The notes under the pieces: model-generated
The model's database searches: none
Seen by the model: only the letters and a program-made list of their open reading frames with translations
What the model was told of the DNA's origin: nothing
Made by a program: the position numbers and the translations under genes
Assembly (NCBI RefSeq): GCF_036959255.1
Contig: NZ_JAWMTI010000001.1
Location: 1,302,001-1,366,000, forward strand
Direction of reading: 5' to 3'
Length of the DNA stretch: 64,000 bases
DNA from: Olivibacter sp036959255
GTDB taxonomy: Bacteria > Bacteroidota > Bacteroidia > Sphingobacteriales > Sphingobacteriaceae
In this document: positions 27,240 through 36,575 of the stretch, piece by piece
Layout: every line of letters starts with the position of its first letter
Numbering within the stretch: the stretch's first letter is position 1

Positions 27240-27922
27240 TCTTCTTTTTGTTTGAGCATGTAACCTCTCCCTTTTACGGTATGTATGAGCGCGGTGGCAA
27301 AGCCTTTGTCGATTTTGTTGCGCAGATAATTAATGTATACATCAACCACATTCGTATGCGTATTGAAATGTATATCCCATACCGCTTCCGCAATTTGTGT
27401 GCGGGAAACAACCCGTTCTCGGTTATTTAGTAAGAATAGCAACAATTTGTATTCGCGAGGTGATAATAAAATATTCTTCCCGGCACGTTTTGCCCCCTGC
27501 TCTGCAATATTTACTTCGAGATCCGCATACTTTTGTATATCAAGAATCCCTTTTTCAAAGGATTTTCGTCTTAATTGCGCATTGATCCGCGCCAAAAGTT
27601 CTTCGAAATGGAAGGGCTTCCCCAAATAGTCGTCCGCCCCCGCTTGCAGGCCTTTTACCTTTTCTTCCGGATTATCCAACGCACTTAAAATAATTAAAGG
27701 ACTTGTGATCTTTCGCTCACGCAAAACGGTGCAGATCTGGAAGCCGGATATATCAGGAAGCATAATGTCAAGTATGATCAGGTCAAAGTCAATGTCTTGC
27801 GTCACAGCCAGGGCCTCATAACCATTCGAAACATTCGTTATGGAAAAAAGTTGTTCTTCCAATCCTTTGCGAATAAAACTAGCAAGACGATGATCGTCTT
27901 CTATCAGCAATATTTTTACCAT
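27236..27922 (-). CDS. OmpR/PhoB-family response regulator
   Basis: A 228-residue transcription factor. The receiver domain has acidic residues E8-D10, the phospho-acceptor D52 in LIILDIMLPD, and the conserved lysine in DDYLGKPFHFEEL. The C-terminal winged helix (about 130-225) carries LLLSPREYKLLLFLLNN, RTQIAEAVWD, VDVYINYLRNKID and HTVKGRGYML. It is the first gene of the pair with the kinase at 25875-27239. The promoter region holds an inverted repeat at 27973-27988 that could bind the regulator itself. Confidence 0.94.
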   Translation of the reverse strand: MVKILLIEDDHRLASFIRKGLEEQLFSITNVSNGYEALAVTQDIDFDLIILDIMLPDISGFQICTVLRERKITSPLIILSALDNPEEKVKGLQAGADDYLGKPFHFEELLARINAQLRRKSFEKGILDIQKYADLEVNIAEQGAKRAGKNILLSPREYKLLLFLLNNRERVVSRTQIAEAVWDIHFNTHTNVVDVYINYLRNKIDKGFATALIHTVKGRGYMLKQKEE

Positions 27923-27942
27923 GTACTCCCTTTTGTATTATG

Positions 27943-27973
27943 CAAAATAATCATATTGGGTGTTTAAATCAAA
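27943..27973 (-). promoter_or_regulatory. Promoter of the two-component operon
   Basis: Minus-strand TTTG (27970-27973), 19 bases, TTATTTTG (27943-27950), one mismatch from the consensus. The inverted repeat ATTAGA-TTAT-TCTAAT at 27973-27988 abuts the -33 box. Confidence 0.45.
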
Positions 27974-28048
27974 TTAGATTATTCTAATGGGGATTAACTA
28001 GTTAAATGGTTAGGTGAAAATTCACTCTTTTAAACGATGAATGGTGAA

Positions 28049-28098
28049 TTGGACGTGATGTGATAAAGTGAATAGCCTGTGAAGCTGATAGCCAATTG
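28049..28098. repeat. 50-base perfect direct repeat, left copy
   Basis: Identical base for base to 28818-28867, in the same orientation. Begins TTGGACGTGATG and ends GATAGCCAATTG. It lies just left of the dispersed repeat copy. Confidence 0.95.
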
Positions 28099-28107
28099 TA
28101 CACCTGT

Positions 28108-28822
28108 CCAAAATAAATTTTGGGAACAAAAACGAGGAGGTTCACGGCTATAAGAAGCGCTATTTTTATTGGGAAAGCAAAAGTATCCCCAGGTGTTGGT
28201 ATAAATTTAATAGGACTCTCGGCTTTCTGATCTAAAATAGGGGATCGATTTAACGCATAGATGAATTGTTTATATTGAAGGAAGGATTATTTTAGTCATA
28301 TTTTTATTTTCTTTAATTTCATCTCACTTTACCTTCGATGCAAAGTGAAGCAACCGAGGAGTTTACGACGAGCTCATGAGCTCCTTCGAAAACAAACATT
28401 AGCGAATAAACATCAAGGCCGTGTAGGCTACCTTGCACCTGATGGCAAAGCATTCATGGCGCGTATCGGAGCCGTTTCACTTCCTCAATCCGCTTGCATA
28501 TTGCCATATGAACAGACGTACAAATGCTTTACTGCTCGTTGCTTCAGTATTCTCCAAGGCCGTTTTGCCCACGCGCAGGGCTATATTAGGGCTGAAGATA
28601 ATAATACGTCCGGTTAAAAGTAAAAACCCTACGTTCTGCTACAATGTCGCCTAGGAAATTTGCGGTTTGCACGTTGATGCATTACCGTTTAAAGCAAAGT
28701 TCCAAGCGACGAGTCTTTGGTTACTTTCTTCGGAAGAAAGTGACAAAATAATCGTTCTATTTTTTAAGTAAAACCGACCAACGGAGCTCCTATATTTCCT
28801 AATTATTATTTAACGTTTTGGA
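28108..28822. repeat. Dispersed mosaic repeat, copy A
   Basis: About 715 bases sharing three blocks with 41541-42172: a left block of about 130 bases starting CCAAAATAAATTTT, a central block of about 200 bases, and a right block of about 80 bases ending TAACGTTTTGGA. The blocks are near-identical while the stretches between them differ. The outer ends TCCAAAA and TTTTGGA are inverted copies. Short frames inside (28345-28617, 28433-28654) are probably not genes. No transposase is present. This fills the gap between the two-component system and the cupin gene. Confidence 0.85.
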
Positions 28823-28867
28823 CGTGATGTGATAAAGTGAATAGCCTGTGAAGCTGATAGCCAATTG
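28818..28867. repeat. 50-base perfect direct repeat, right copy
   Basis: Second copy of 28049-28098. Its last three bases (TTG, 28865-28867) form the -33 element of the cupin promoter. Confidence 0.95.
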
Positions 28868-28894
28868 CTATTCAAAAAAAACTCATTATCTTAG
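28865..28894 (+). promoter_or_regulatory. Promoter of the cupin gene
   Basis: TTG (28865-28867), 19 bases, TATCTTAG (28887-28894), one mismatch from TAnnTTTG. The ATG lies 15 bases downstream. Confidence 0.5.
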
Positions 28895-28909
28895 CAAAAA
28901 ATAAAAACC

Positions 28910-29410
28910 ATGACAGACATAGCTAAACAGGAAATTTTTGCCGAAATAGAAAAAACACTTAAAGAACAGGGCTTTAACATTGATAAACAAGATCAAACAC
29001 GTCCATGGGGTGGGTTTTTCGTCATCGATGAAAGTCAAGCACAACAATTTGCCGATACATACTTTGACGGTCTGAATGTACAGGATTTAAAAATATCGGG
29101 GAAGTTAAGCCCAAAAATATTAGTAGTTGCACCGCAAAAACGTCTGTCGTGGCAATATCACCACCGTCGTGCAGAGATCTGGCAAGTAATTAAGGGCGAT
29201 GTGGGCGTCGTCATTAGCGATACGGATGTTGAGAACGAGGTGAAAACCAAGCATCCCGGCGATGTTATTAAACTGGAAAAAGGTGAACGTCATCGCTTAG
29301 TTGGTTTAGATGGATGGGGCGTATTGGCGGAAATATGGCAGCATACCGATGTCGATAAGCCTTCAGATGAAGACGATATCGTGCGTGTGCAGGATGATTT
29401 TGGAAGATAG
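28910..29410 (+). CDS. Cupin protein, mannose-6-phosphate isomerase type II-like
   Basis: A 166-residue single cupin. Motifs: TRPWGGFFVID at about residues 25-35, then APQKRLSWQYHHRRAEIWQVIKG (seen in two overlapping pieces; HxH and E are metal ligands of cupin motif 1), PGDVIKLEKGERHRL (motif 2 with the last His), and the end VRVQDDFGR. This matches the C-terminal domain of bifunctional GDP-mannose pyrophosphorylase/isomerases, here as a stand-alone protein; databases often call such proteins phosphoheptose isomerase. It probably isomerises or binds a sugar phosphate. Confidence 0.8.
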   Translation: MTDIAKQEIFAEIEKTLKEQGFNIDKQDQTRPWGGFFVIDESQAQQFADTYFDGLNVQDLKISGKLSPKILVVAPQKRLSWQYHHRRAEIWQVIKGDVGVVISDTDVENEVKTKHPGDVIKLEKGERHRLVGLDGWGVLAEIWQHTDVDKPSDEDDIVRVQDDFGR

Positions 29411-29527
29411 CATTTGGTTATCAGTTGTTCGTTTTCGTCATTGGTCTTTTAGAGAGCGAACAACTGAATCTATATACGGATAGTAAATAGGTGCGTTTGT
29501 CTATACAAATAACTAACAACGGAAAGA

Positions 29528-31408
29528 ATGACAAATTACAACGAAGATAGTATACGGTCGCTCGACTGGAAAGAGCATATTCGGTTACGGCCGGGGATGT
29601 ATATAGGGAAGCTGGGCGATGGTTCGGCGTACGACGATGGGATTTATGTGCTCTTGAAAGAAGTGGTCGATAACTCCATCGATGAGTTTGTAATGGGGGC
29701 GGGAAAAACCATTGATATCAGTGTCAGCGAGCTAAAAGTATCCGTACGTGATTACGGACGTGGTATTCCCATCGGAAGTGTTGTCGATGTGGTGTCCAAG
29801 ATCAATACCGGCGGAAAATACGATAGCAAAGCCTTCCAAAAGTCGGTAGGACTGAACGGTGTGGGTACGAAGGCTGTCAATGCGCTTTCTTCTTCGTTTA
29901 CGGTACAGTCTTATCGAGCAGGACGTACACGTATTGCTGAATTCAGTAAAGGGGAGCTTTTAAAAGACGAAGAGAAGGAAACTGCCCAACGAAATGGTAC
30001 TGCCGTTACGTTTATTCCCGACGATAGTATTTTCAGAAATTATAAGTATAGACCCGAGTTCGTTGAAAATATGATTTGGAATTATGTATTCCTGAACACG
30101 GGGTTGACCGTCAATTTCAATGGGCAAAAGTTCGTTTCTGAGAATGGTTTGCGCGATTTATTGGAGCGCAACATCGATATAGAAGGGATGCGTTATCCTA
30201 TTATTCACTTAAAAGGAGAAGATATCGAGATTGCCTTGACGCATGGACAACAATATGGAGAGGAATACTACTCCTTTGTCAATGGTCAGCATACAACACA
30301 GGGCGGGACACATCAGGCAGCCTTCCGAGAGGCAGTTGTAAAAACAGTACGCGAATTTTATAAGAAGGAATTTGATGCGTCCGATATACGCGCTTCTATT
30401 ATTGGAGCAATTGCTATTAAAGTACAGGAACCTGTCTTCGAATCGCAAACAAAGACGAAACTAGGCTCACAAAGTATCGGACCTGATGGGCCGACGGTGC
30501 GTACTTTTATTAACGATTTTGTTAAGAAGTCTTTGGACGACTACCTGCATAAACATGGCGATACGGCTGATGCCTTATTGAAAAGGATTTTACAGTCAGA
30601 ACGCGAACGCAAAGATATTGCCGGCATTAAAAAGTTGGCAAATGAACGGGCAAAGAAGGCTTCGCTGCACAATAGGAAGTTGCGCGACTGTAAAGTGCAT
30701 TATGATGATAAAAACGAACGCAATCAAGAAACTACCTTGTTTATCACTGAAGGTGATTCGGCAAGCGGTTCAATCACTAAATCCAGGGATGTGCAAACAC
30801 AAGCCGTATTTAGCTTAAAGGGCAAGCCTTTAAATGCGTTCGGTTTAACGAAAAAGGTAGTATACGAGAATGAAGAGTTCAATTTACTGCAACATGCACT
30901 CAATATCGAAGACGGATTAGACGGTCTTCGTTATAATAATATTGTGATTGCAACGGATGCAGATGTCGACGGCATGCACATACGACTCTTACTGATGACT
31001 TTCTTTTTGCAATTCTTTCCGGAACTGGTAAAGGCAGGGCACGTTTCTATTTTACAAACACCTTTATTCCGTGTTCGAAACAAGAAAGAAACGATTTATT
31101 GCTATAGTGATGAAGAGCGGCAGCGCGCAATTCTTAAATTAGGTGGAAAACCTGAAATTACGCGTTTTAAAGGTCTTGGTGAAATTTCACCGGATGAGTT
31201 TGGTCTGTTTATTGGCAAGGATATGCGTCTTGATCCTGTGATCTTATCCAAAGATCAGAAAATTCAACAATTACTCGAGTACTACATGGGTAAGAATACA
31301 CCGGATAGACAAAAACATATCGTGAATAACCTCCGTGTTGAACAAGACGTCTTAGAAGAGGAAGCGGCCGCTGAAAGGGCTGCAGACGAATTGAAAGAGG
31401 CCGTTTAA
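29528..31408 (+). CDS. parE: DNA topoisomerase IV subunit B
   Basis: A 626-residue type IIA topoisomerase ATPase subunit that works with ParC to decatenate daughter chromosomes. GHKL ATPase motifs are present: EVVDNSIDEF, VRDYGRGIPIG, and VGLNGVGTKAVNALS. The TOPRIM domain shows FITEGDSASGS, GKPLNAFGL and the metal site TDADVDGMHIR; the C-terminal GyrB-type motif is ITRFKGLGEISPDEF. The short length (no 170-residue insertion) favours ParE over GyrB. It is followed 3 bases later by purU, and its partner parC lies 11 kb downstream. Confidence 0.92.
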   Translation: MTNYNEDSIRSLDWKEHIRLRPGMYIGKLGDGSAYDDGIYVLLKEVVDNSIDEFVMGAGKTIDISVSELKVSVRDYGRGIPIGSVVDVVSKINTGGKYDSKAFQKSVGLNGVGTKAVNALSSSFTVQSYRAGRTRIAEFSKGELLKDEEKETAQRNGTAVTFIPDDSIFRNYKYRPEFVENMIWNYVFLNTGLTVNFNGQKFVSENGLRDLLERNIDIEGMRYPIIHLKGEDIEIALTHGQQYGEEYYSFVNGQHTTQGGTHQAAFREAVVKTVREFYKKEFDASDIRASIIGAIAIKVQEPVFESQTKTKLGSQSIGPDGPTVRTFINDFVKKSLDDYLHKHGDTADALLKRILQSERERKDIAGIKKLANERAKKASLHNRKLRDCKVHYDDKNERNQETTLFITEGDSASGSITKSRDVQTQAVFSLKGKPLNAFGLTKKVVYENEEFNLLQHALNIEDGLDGLRYNNIVIATDADVDGMHIRLLLMTFFLQFFPELVKAGHVSILQTPLFRVRNKKETIYCYSDEERQRAILKLGGKPEITRFKGLGEISPDEFGLFIGKDMRLDPVILSKDQKIQQLLEYYMGKNTPDRQKHIVNNLRVEQDVLEEEAAAERAADELKEAV

Positions 31409-31411
31409 GGA

Positions 31412-32251
31412 ATGGAACAAACGCTGATACTTGTACATTGCGCAGATGCAGTCGGTTTGGTTTCTTCTATTGCACACGTTGTAGCGAAACAAGGTCTGAA
31501 TATCATCACCATGCGCGAATATGTGGACGAGAGCACCAAACGTTTCTTTTCCCGTATCGTTTGTATGGGAAAATCTGTTGATCCCGAAAATTTAATGGAG
31601 GAGCTGCTCGTTATCCTTCCTAAAGGTGCTTCTGTAAAGGTAAATCCGCCGAAACAGAAACGTCTTGCCATATTGGTGACGAAAGAACCCCATTGCTTGG
31701 GCGATACCTTAGTTCGCTATTTTTTTAACACACTGGGTGCAGATGTATGTTGTGTCATTGGAAACTATGATCACTTAAGGTCTTTTACCGAGCGATTCAA
31801 TGTACCTTATCATTATGTAAGTCATGAAGGGAAAACGAAAGATGAGTTTGAAAAGGAATTGCACAAATTGATCTATAGCTATAACCCCGATTATGTAGTG
31901 CTGGCTAAATTTATGCGTATTTTATCCCCGGTATTCATTGCCCATTATCACGGGAGGATCATCAACATTCATCATTCATTTCTACCAGCTTTTATTGGTG
32001 CGAACCCCTATCAGCAGGCATATACTCGAGGGGTGAAAATTATTGGTGCTACCGCGCACTTCGTAACAGATGATCTAGATGAGGGACCTATTATTGCACA
32101 AGATATTAAGCCGGTAAATCATACATATACAGCGGATGATATGCGGAAAGCTGGAAAAGAGATAGAAAAGGCCGTTTTAAGCAAAGCACTGTCGTTGATC
32201 ATCGAAGATCGTGTCTTTGTAACAGGCAATAAAACCGTAGTTTTTGAATAG
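31412..32251 (+). CDS. purU: Formyltetrahydrofolate deformylase
   Basis: PurU hydrolyses 10-formyl-THF to THF and formate, supplying formate for PurT and balancing C1 pools. The 279-residue protein has an N-terminal ACT domain (about 1-80, LVHCADAVGLVSSIAHVVA) and a C-terminal formyltransferase-type domain (about 85-279) with LAKFMRIL and the catalytic set Asn-His-Asp seen in NIHHSFLPAFIGANPY and TAHFVTDDLDEGPII. It starts 3 bases after parE, so it is probably co-transcribed with it. Confidence 0.94.
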   Translation: MEQTLILVHCADAVGLVSSIAHVVAKQGLNIITMREYVDESTKRFFSRIVCMGKSVDPENLMEELLVILPKGASVKVNPPKQKRLAILVTKEPHCLGDTLVRYFFNTLGADVCCVIGNYDHLRSFTERFNVPYHYVSHEGKTKDEFEKELHKLIYSYNPDYVVLAKFMRILSPVFIAHYHGRIINIHHSFLPAFIGANPYQQAYTRGVKIIGATAHFVTDDLDEGPIIAQDIKPVNHTYTADDMRKAGKEIEKAVLSKALSLIIEDRVFVTGNKTVVFE

Positions 32252-32338
32252 TCGTATTTTTGGTGAAGATATCAATAGGTACAGCTTATTTTTTGCCTGT
32301 TTAATCGCTACGATATTCAGTCTATAGCAAATAAAAAA

Positions 32339-33004
32339 ATGAAAACCTTAAAATTTATAGCAAGTATTTTATTGATCGCATTTGCGATAAAAACACAGGC
32401 ACAGGGAAAAGAAACCTATCCTTTTGAAAATGAAATCATTGCTTTTAAAAAGGCAGATTCGATACAGATGCCACCAAAGCATGGCATCCTGTTCATTGGG
32501 AGTTCCTCTATTCGCCTTTGGAGCGATTTAGAAGAGCGCTTCCCTGACAAGCCGATTATCAAAAGAGGAGTAGGGGGGTGTCAACTGGCACACTTTCCAG
32601 CCTATTATATGGATGCCATTGTCTATCCTTACGAAGCAGATAAAATCTTCATATATGCAGGTGAAAATGATATTGAACGTGGAAAAACGGCGGAAGAGGT
32701 TTTTACGAGTTTTAAAGAGCTCTGGAAACTGATCCGAGAAAAGCAACCGACTACACCCATTTATTTCCTATCCATTAAATATAGTAACAGTCGAACAAAG
32801 GGATTTTCTACGGTGAAAGCAGCTAATAAAAAAATAAAGAAATTTCTTAAGAAACAAAAGGAGGGTACCTATATAGATGTGGCCTCCACGGTATTAGGAG
32901 CAGATGGAAAACCGGACGATACCCTATTTAAAGAGGATCGGTTACACCTGAACGCAAAAGGATATGACCGTTGGCAGGAGGTATTAACGCCCTATCTAAA
33001 CTAG
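32339..33004 (+). CDS. SGNH/GDSL-type hydrolase, exported
   Basis: A 221-residue protein with a Sec signal peptide (residues 1-20, cut near TQAQG). The SGNH set is complete: Ser in block I GSSSIRLW, Gly in block II GVGGCQL, Asn in block III YAGENDIERG, and Asp/His in block V FKEDRLHLNAKGY. Such enzymes de-esterify lipids or acetylated glycans; the substrate here is unknown. It lies 87 bases after purU and is followed by a strong terminator. Confidence 0.85.
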   Translation: MKTLKFIASILLIAFAIKTQAQGKETYPFENEIIAFKKADSIQMPPKHGILFIGSSSIRLWSDLEERFPDKPIIKRGVGGCQLAHFPAYYMDAIVYPYEADKIFIYAGENDIERGKTAEEVFTSFKELWKLIREKQPTTPIYFLSIKYSNSRTKGFSTVKAANKKIKKFLKKQKEGTYIDVASTVLGADGKPDDTLFKEDRLHLNAKGYDRWQEVLTPYLN

Positions 33005-33022
33005 AGATGACTTCCGTTAGAG

Positions 33023-33055
33023 AAAGCGATTCGTTTGGCGAATCGCTTTTTTTTT
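33023..33055 (+). terminator. Intrinsic terminator after the SGNH hydrolase
   Basis: AAAGCGATTCG (33023-33033), loop TTTGG, CGAATCGCTTT, then T run to 33055. The rest of the gap to 33304 is AT-rich; I see no clear TAnnTTTG promoter in it. Confidence 0.88.
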
Positions 33056-33303
33056 GCTCGATTTCGCTGCTGTTCACCCCCTGTAGGCAGAAGCACTTTT
33101 TTATTACTTATTGTAACTTATACACAATTTCTAATTTTTTCTTGCATCCTATAAGATCATTGTTTATGTTTACGGCAACCGAATTAGAACTTTATTAGAA
33201 TTTACAAAAACCAAATAAACTACATATGATTCTATTAATTGCGCAAAATAATTGTGATTAATACAATTATAAACTTTTAACAATCATAAACAAACCAGCT
33301 ATT

Positions 33304-36300
33304 ATGAACTTAAGTCGAAGTGATTTTAAGCGTGTATTATGCGGGGCTCTCTTGGTGGCAGGATTTCATGCACCTGATGAAGCTTTTGCAAAAACCAATT
33401 GGCTAGCGAGGGAAGTGAAAGATAAGCTCTCGGCCGTTACACAACAATCAACAATCACCGGAAAGGTCAATTCCATGACAGGCAATGAGGGGATTCCGGG
33501 GGTAAGTGTCTTGGTGAAAGGCTCACAAAAGGGTACAACAACCGATGTTGATGGAAAATTTAGTCTAGATGGCGTTCCCGCCAATGCTACCTTAGTCTTC
33601 ACGATGGTGGGGTATAAAACGCTAGAAGAACCTGTAAACAATCGCAAATCAGTTACGGTTACTTTACAAGATGATGTGGCCAACCTCGATGAGGTAGTTG
33701 TGGTAGGTTACGGAACGCAGAAAAAGGAAACTGTTACCGGTTCGGTGGTATCGGTGAAGAGCGAAGAATTGGTGAAGTCGCCTTCGCTCAATGTATCCAA
33801 CTCATTGGCAGGTCGGATGCCGGGTGTAATTGCCACCCAAACTAGTGGCGAACCCGGGGGAGATGGCTCTAATATTAAAATTCGTGGAACCAATACCTTA
33901 GGAAATAGCAGCCCACTAATTGTTATTGATGGTATACCGGCCAGGCAGGGAGGGATCGAACGTCTGAATCCCGCTGATATTGACAATATTTCGGTATTGA
34001 AAGATGCGGCGGCGGCTATTTATGGAGCGCGCGCGGCCAACGGGGTTATCTTGGTCACGACCAAAAGAGGTAAGTCCGGTCGACCGTTATTATCCTATAC
34101 CTACAACCAAGGTTTTGCGCAACCTACCGTTATTCCTGAATTGGCAGATGCAGCGCAATATGCGGAAATGCGGAATGAATTGGAGGTTTTTAAACTCCCT
34201 GTAAGTGAGTGGCAGGGGGCGAACACCGCCTTTAGGGAAACCGGTTCCTATACCCGAACGAATGGATCGGTTCTTACGGCCCCTTTTCTTCCGGCCGATT
34301 TTGAGAAATTTAGAGACGGATCTGACCCTTGGGGTCATCCAAATACTGATTGGTATGATGCTACTTTAAAAAATTGGTCACCTCAAGCACGGCATAATGT
34401 ACAGTTGACGGGTGGATCCGAGAACTTCAAGTATTTAACATCAATCGGTTATCAAAATCAGGATGGCTATTATAAAAATTCAGCAACCGGATATAAGCAA
34501 TACGATCTTCGGATCAATCTTGATGCAACGATCAGTAAATATGTAACAACGAAAATCGGCGTACTCGGACGTCAGGAAAACAGAAATTATCCGACCAAAT
34601 CTGCGGGAACAATCTTTAGAATGCTTATGCGTGGTAACCCAACTATGCCTGCTTTTTGGCCCAATGGTATGCCTGGTCCGGATATTGAAAATGGAGAAAA
34701 TCCAGTGGTCATCACAACTGATCAAACGGGTTACGACAATAATAAGCAGTACTTCTTTCAGACAAACGGCCAGGTTGATATTACTTTTCCCTGGGTTGAA
34801 GGGTTGAAATTCACCGGTACCGCCGCAATTGATAAATACATCAAGCAATCTAAAAAGTGGGAAACTCCTTGGGACCTCTACACTTGGCAAGGTGCTTATG
34901 AGCAAGATGGTGTAACACCACAACTCGTTCGCGGTAGACGGGGGCCGGCAGATCCTCGTCTCACACAGGGCAATGAAGATCAATTGAATATACTGCTTGG
35001 CGGAGTGTTAAATTACGATCGCTCTTTTGGTGATCATACCTTCAACGTAATGGCTGGGGTGAACCGAGAAACGATTGATAATGACAATTTCAATGCGTAT
35101 AGACGCTATTTCATTTCCACCGCAATCGATCAGTTGATCGCGGGTGGCGAACGGGAGAAAAATAACAATGGTGGCGCTTGGAAACGAGCAAGACTTAATT
35201 ATTTCGGACGGGTCGGTTATAACTATAAGGAAAAATATATTGCTGAATTTCTGTGGCGGTACGACGGTTCTTATATGTTCCCTGAAAACAGTCGCTTTGG
35301 CTTCTTCCCGGGCTTGCTTGCAGGTTGGCGGATTTCGGAAGAGAATTTCTGGAAAGAGAATGTCTCTTTTATCAATTATTTAAAGCTACGCGGATCATGG
35401 GGTCGGATGGGTAATGATAATATATACTTTAAAAACAATTACGCAGAAGGCCAATATTTAGAGGATGATGCTAAATTACAAGAGTATCAATATTACTCAA
35501 CGTATGGCTATGGTACCTATATTGTAGATGGTTTATTGGTTAAATCACTTTATGAATCGCGGGTTCCGAACACCATGGTAACTTGGGAGGTTGCGGATAA
35601 TTATAACTTAGGTTTGGATGGGCAACTCCTTGATGGAAAGATCAATTTTGAGTTCGATGTATTTATGAATAAACGTTCGAACATTTTGTGGCAACGAAAC
35701 GCCTCCATACCACAAAGTACGGGTATGACTTTACCAGCAGAGAATATCGGAAAAGTGGATAACAAGGGTTGGGAATTCAACATTGGTTACAACGGTTCGG
35801 CAGGCGACTTTAAGTATAATATCAATGTGAATGGTGGCTATACCAAAAACAAAATCAAGTTTTGGGATGAAGCGCCAGGTGCGCCGGAATGGCAACGTAC
35901 CACAGGAAGGGTGACGGATGCGCAGCTGTATTATATTTATGATGGTGTATTCCGGGATGAGGCCGATATTGCTGCCAATACCTTAGATTATAGCGCAATC
36001 ACCAACAATTTACGTCCGGGAGATATGAAATACCAGGATTTTGATGGTGATGGGAAAATTACTCCGGATGATCGGGTTCGTCGTGATAAAAACAGACAGC
36101 CTACTTTCCAAGGCGGACTAAACATCGGCATGCAATATAAAAACTTTGATTTGACTATTCTGTTCCAAGGAGCGATGGGTGGTGAACTTCGTGTAGGTTC
36201 GGACGAATCGGGTGCCATTGGTAACTATTTATTGGAGTTTTACGAAAATAGATGGACGGTGGATAACCCAAGCAGTGAACACCCTCGTATTACGGATCGT

Positions 36301-36564
36301 AGTGATCAATACTATTCCTATAACAATACGTACTGGTTGCAAAGTACCAATTACATTCGTTTGAAGAATCTCGAGTTGGGGTATACACTTCCTACTACGA
36401 TTGGTGAAAAAGTGGGTATCAGTAATTTAAGAATATATGTAAGCGGATTCAATTTACTGACCTTTAGTAAGATGAAAGCCTATGATCCCGAGTCGACCAA
36501 TGTATTGGGACAGTATTATCCGCAATCACGCATTATTAATACAGGATTGGCGGTAACCTTTTAA
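33304..36564 (+). CDS. SusC/RagA-type TonB-linked outer membrane protein (pair 1)
   Basis: A 1086-residue outer-membrane importer. It has a signal peptide (about residues 1-29), a carboxypeptidase-like regulatory domain (about 50-130: ITGKVNSMTGNEGIPGVSVLVKG), the SusC linker LDEVVVVGYGTQKK, a plug domain with IKIRGTNTLGNSSPLIVIDG and the ISVLKDAAAAIYGARAANGVILVTTKRG signature (quoted in parts), and a 22-strand-type barrel ending in aromatic-terminated F. There is no N-terminal STN domain, unlike the second SusC, so it is not tied to sigma/anti-sigma signalling. The substrate is unknown. The stop overlaps a candidate start of susD. Confidence 0.93.
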   Translation: MNLSRSDFKRVLCGALLVAGFHAPDEAFAKTNWLAREVKDKLSAVTQQSTITGKVNSMTGNEGIPGVSVLVKGSQKGTTTDVDGKFSLDGVPANATLVFTMVGYKTLEEPVNNRKSVTVTLQDDVANLDEVVVVGYGTQKKETVTGSVVSVKSEELVKSPSLNVSNSLAGRMPGVIATQTSGEPGGDGSNIKIRGTNTLGNSSPLIVIDGIPARQGGIERLNPADIDNISVLKDAAAAIYGARAANGVILVTTKRGKSGRPLLSYTYNQGFAQPTVIPELADAAQYAEMRNELEVFKLPVSEWQGANTAFRETGSYTRTNGSVLTAPFLPADFEKFRDGSDPWGHPNTDWYDATLKNWSPQARHNVQLTGGSENFKYLTSIGYQNQDGYYKNSATGYKQYDLRINLDATISKYVTTKIGVLGRQENRNYPTKSAGTIFRMLMRGNPTMPAFWPNGMPGPDIENGENPVVITTDQTGYDNNKQYFFQTNGQVDITFPWVEGLKFTGTAAIDKYIKQSKKWETPWDLYTWQGAYEQDGVTPQLVRGRRGPADPRLTQGNEDQLNILLGGVLNYDRSFGDHTFNVMAGVNRETIDNDNFNAYRRYFISTAIDQLIAGGEREKNNNGGAWKRARLNYFGRVGYNYKEKYIAEFLWRYDGSYMFPENSRFGFFPGLLAGWRISEENFWKENVSFINYLKLRGSWGRMGNDNIYFKNNYAEGQYLEDDAKLQEYQYYSTYGYGTYIVDGLLVKSLYESRVPNTMVTWEVADNYNLGLDGQLLDGKINFEFDVFMNKRSNILWQRNASIPQSTGMTLPAENIGKVDNKGWEFNIGYNGSAGDFKYNINVNGGYTKNKIKFWDEAPGAPEWQRTTGRVTDAQLYYIYDGVFRDEADIAANTLDYSAITNNLRPGDMKYQDFDGDGKITPDDRVRRDKNRQPTFQGGLNIGMQYKNFDLTILFQGAMGGELRVGSDESGAIGNYLLEFYENRWTVDNPSSEHPRITDRSDQYYSYNNTYWLQSTNYIRLKNLELGYTLPTTIGEKVGISNLRIYVSGFNLLTFSKMKAYDPESTNVLGQYYPQSRIINTGLAVTF

Positions 36565-36575
36565 TGAAAGAAATT

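Noticed and set aside
28345..28654. Short reading frames inside repeat copy A, one of them similar to a frame at 41744-41959 in copy B
   Set aside because: The similarity follows from near-identity of the DNA of the shared central block; it begins and ends with the block, the flanking codons differ, and copy C breaks the frame. No recognisable domain, so probably not genes.
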